A program made the position numbers and the translations under genes. A stretch of 64,000 nt of DNA, from positions 2,170,001 through 2,234,000 of the forward strand of contig NC_050473.1 of assembly GCF_013373865.1 (NCBI RefSeq). The letters are read 5' to 3'. Each line of letters starts with the position of its first letter. Position 1 is the first letter of the stretch. The notes below the pieces were generated by a model. It saw nothing but the letters and a program-made list of their open reading frames with translations, was not told the DNA's origin and searched no databases. Source of the DNA: Monomorium pharaonis (taxonomy: Eukaryota > Arthropoda > Insecta > Hymenoptera > Formicidae). This document shows positions 62,048-64,000 of this stretch, one piece after another.

Positions 62048-64000
62048 GAACTCATCACCGATGGGAAGTACGTGCGACCGGGTATGCACTTTTCCCTCGT
62101 GCATATGCATCTGCGCGGCACGTGTCACCATTGGTGCGGTATCGGTTCAAGAATATCGGTTATTGTAGGGACCAATAAGAGATAGAAGGAGATTAGAAAC
62201 ACACGTGGCTTGCGGAGGTCTGTTGTCTCTGACAGAAGCACGTGGCTTATGTCATCGAATAGAAGGAAATAGAAAAGATTAGAACTAGTAAAGAGAGAGG
62301 TCGTTACGCTCTTATCTCTAACCGATGCCACAGCAGGAATTGTATGGATTTAAGGGGTCTGAGGATTATTCGATTAAGATTTTTTTTGTGATGCCAATGA
62401 AAGAAAGTACGTGACATCGCTATTACGTAATGCCTGTGTGAGTTTTAGGTAATTAAAAAATAAATAAATTAATAGATTAATATTGTGTTTTTACAAAGTT
62501 TCAACATAGTAAGATAAGAAAGTAAGAAAAAATTAACTTCTTGATAAAATCACGTAATAAAAGCATTAAAATGATTAAAATACAAAAATATGAAATTAGA
62601 GAATTAATTTGGATCTCCCGTATATCTGATAACATCAAAAATTGCAAGACAATTATTTCTCTATTGTCTATCTCTTTGTTTTGTTCTGGCGCAAATGTTA
62701 TATCATTAAATTAAATACATAATAAAATAATAAATTTTAATGTAAAACAGCAGAGATAACTCTGAATGATAAAGCTTAAGCACATAACAATATGCTATCT
62801 TTTTCCACGTGCGCGGTAGCTAACGGTAGCTGTTATCCTTATAATTAGCGTGCGAGCGACTTTATCACTGCGACGAGAAAGAGACGGTGTTGCGGTTAAC
62901 GAGCGATCATTTCACGGGGTCACGTGCAACGCGTGGCGGCAAAGAACGGGTAGCGGTAAAAAGACAGGGCGAGTGCGCGCCATCACACAGATACGAGTGG
63001 CCGGTTGGCTTTCCTCTTTTCTCGTCTTTTCCTCCTCTTCCTCCTCCTTCCCTTCCGCTATTTTCCTCCGCCCTCTCGCGCAGCGAGCTTCGTTGAAAAA
63101 CGAGAGTGTTTATCAGAGCGCGTTTAGCGTAATCTCACCTCCCGAGGCATTCGCGTAATTAGGATCGCCTCCATGGCCCTCCTCTCTTACTTCTCCTCAA
63201 AGTACAGTACTTACCAAACGCAAACATGCACACGTACAAATAAGTATACTACGCACACAGACGCAAACGTAAAATGCCGTGCGTGAACGCGTGCACACGT
63301 TCCACGCATTACCGGCCAGTCTTGCTAATTTCTGTCCTTCGTTGCTCCTCTCTTTCGCGTTTCCCCCTCACTTCCACTCACTCTTTGCTCCACCTCTTAT
63401 TCGATCTCAACTCCAATTTAGATTGAAGCAAGAGATGGGACATATAGAAACTCCTCGTCTCGGATTCTATCTCTATCTTCCGCAGAGATTCTCCTATTTT
63501 TTTTTTCTTTTACACTTCACACAGTTACTTTTTAACCAGTAAGATAGATTAAATCGTAAGCCTTACGACATTTGTTTAACATTGTAGAAAACAATTAATA
63601 GTATATCTTTCTCATAATAATTTTTTTTATTAGTATTTAAAGAAAATGGTTTAATCTGCGAAATTGTATTATTAATTTATTTTTTTCTCTTGAGCTGGTT
63701 TCTAGACAATCCTTTTGACATTTAACGGGAAGGGGAAGGTAATATAATATAAAGAAGAGAATCGTCGTTAAGCTAACGAGCACGTTTGTTCTGACGCACG
63801 TTCCATTCCCCAGGGAATCCCGATGAGTTTGAAAATTATCAAACTGATAATGAGCACGGCGCGCGGGTTATCGCGTGATTTACGGCAAAATACCAATTTC
63901 CTCTGTATAGAATTACCGTGGGTGGGTGTACAATTTCAGGGCTCGGCTGAGCCCGGCGGTGATGTTTGTTACGTTTCCATTGGGAAGCGGCGGGCATTGA

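Larger units (their letters stand above)
59742..64000. other. Non-coding stretch, no gene seen
   Basis: Mostly AT-rich (60400-62800 especially), with CpG-richer parts at 62810-63150 and near the right edge from 63800. No protein-like frame or RNA gene was recognised. Confidence 0.5.

Noticed and set aside
62349..62366. TTAAGGGGTCTGAGG resembling the transposon terminus
   Set aside because: Only TTAAGGGG matches the terminus; the dyad is absent and there is no partner end nearby.

Overview
The window looks like eukaryotic, most likely insect, intergenic or intronic DNA. AT-rich stretches alternate with CpG-rich ones, GA/CT microsatellites are frequent, and there are no bacterial-style gene arrays. 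The mix of CpG-rich sequence, dense GA repeats, TA-flanked foldback MITEs and a TTAA-flanked DNA transposon would fit a hymenopteran such as an ant. That placement is inference; nothing here fixes the species.

Only one protein-coding gene is well supported: an uninterrupted 577-codon transposase gene (3880-5613). It lies in a complete-looking DNA transposon (3539-6216) bounded by 13-bp terminal inverted repeats and TTAA on both sides. The protein matches, from memory, the family called Mutator-like transposase domain (Pfam PF20700). The TTAA flanks and a CxxH motif between the second D and the E point towards Kolobok-type elements. Just left of it (1370-1707) is a TA-flanked foldback element whose two arms of about 160 bp are exactly complementary. 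Two diverged copies of another foldback MITE family lie at 35268-35509 and about 50751-50931, in opposite orientation. A possible scrap of a non-LTR retrotransposon lies at 51087-51361.

The rest (about 6.2-64 kb) holds no gene I can recognise. It carries microsatellites, short strong hairpins and several alternating purine-pyrimidine tracts, four of them within 910 bp at 55.6-56.5 kb. The most interesting non-transposon signal is on the minus strand at 46071-46151. A strong polypyrimidine tract ends in TAG directly joined to GTAAGT, followed 62 nt later by a second GTAAGT. This is the layout of a recursive splice site (ratchet point) or RS-exon, and suggests that part of the window is a long intron of a minus-strand gene whose main exons are outside or unrecognised.

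No pathway can be assembled from the window. The transposase would act on its own terminal repeats. The foldback elements lack coding capacity and would depend on Tc1/mariner-type transposases elsewhere in the genome.
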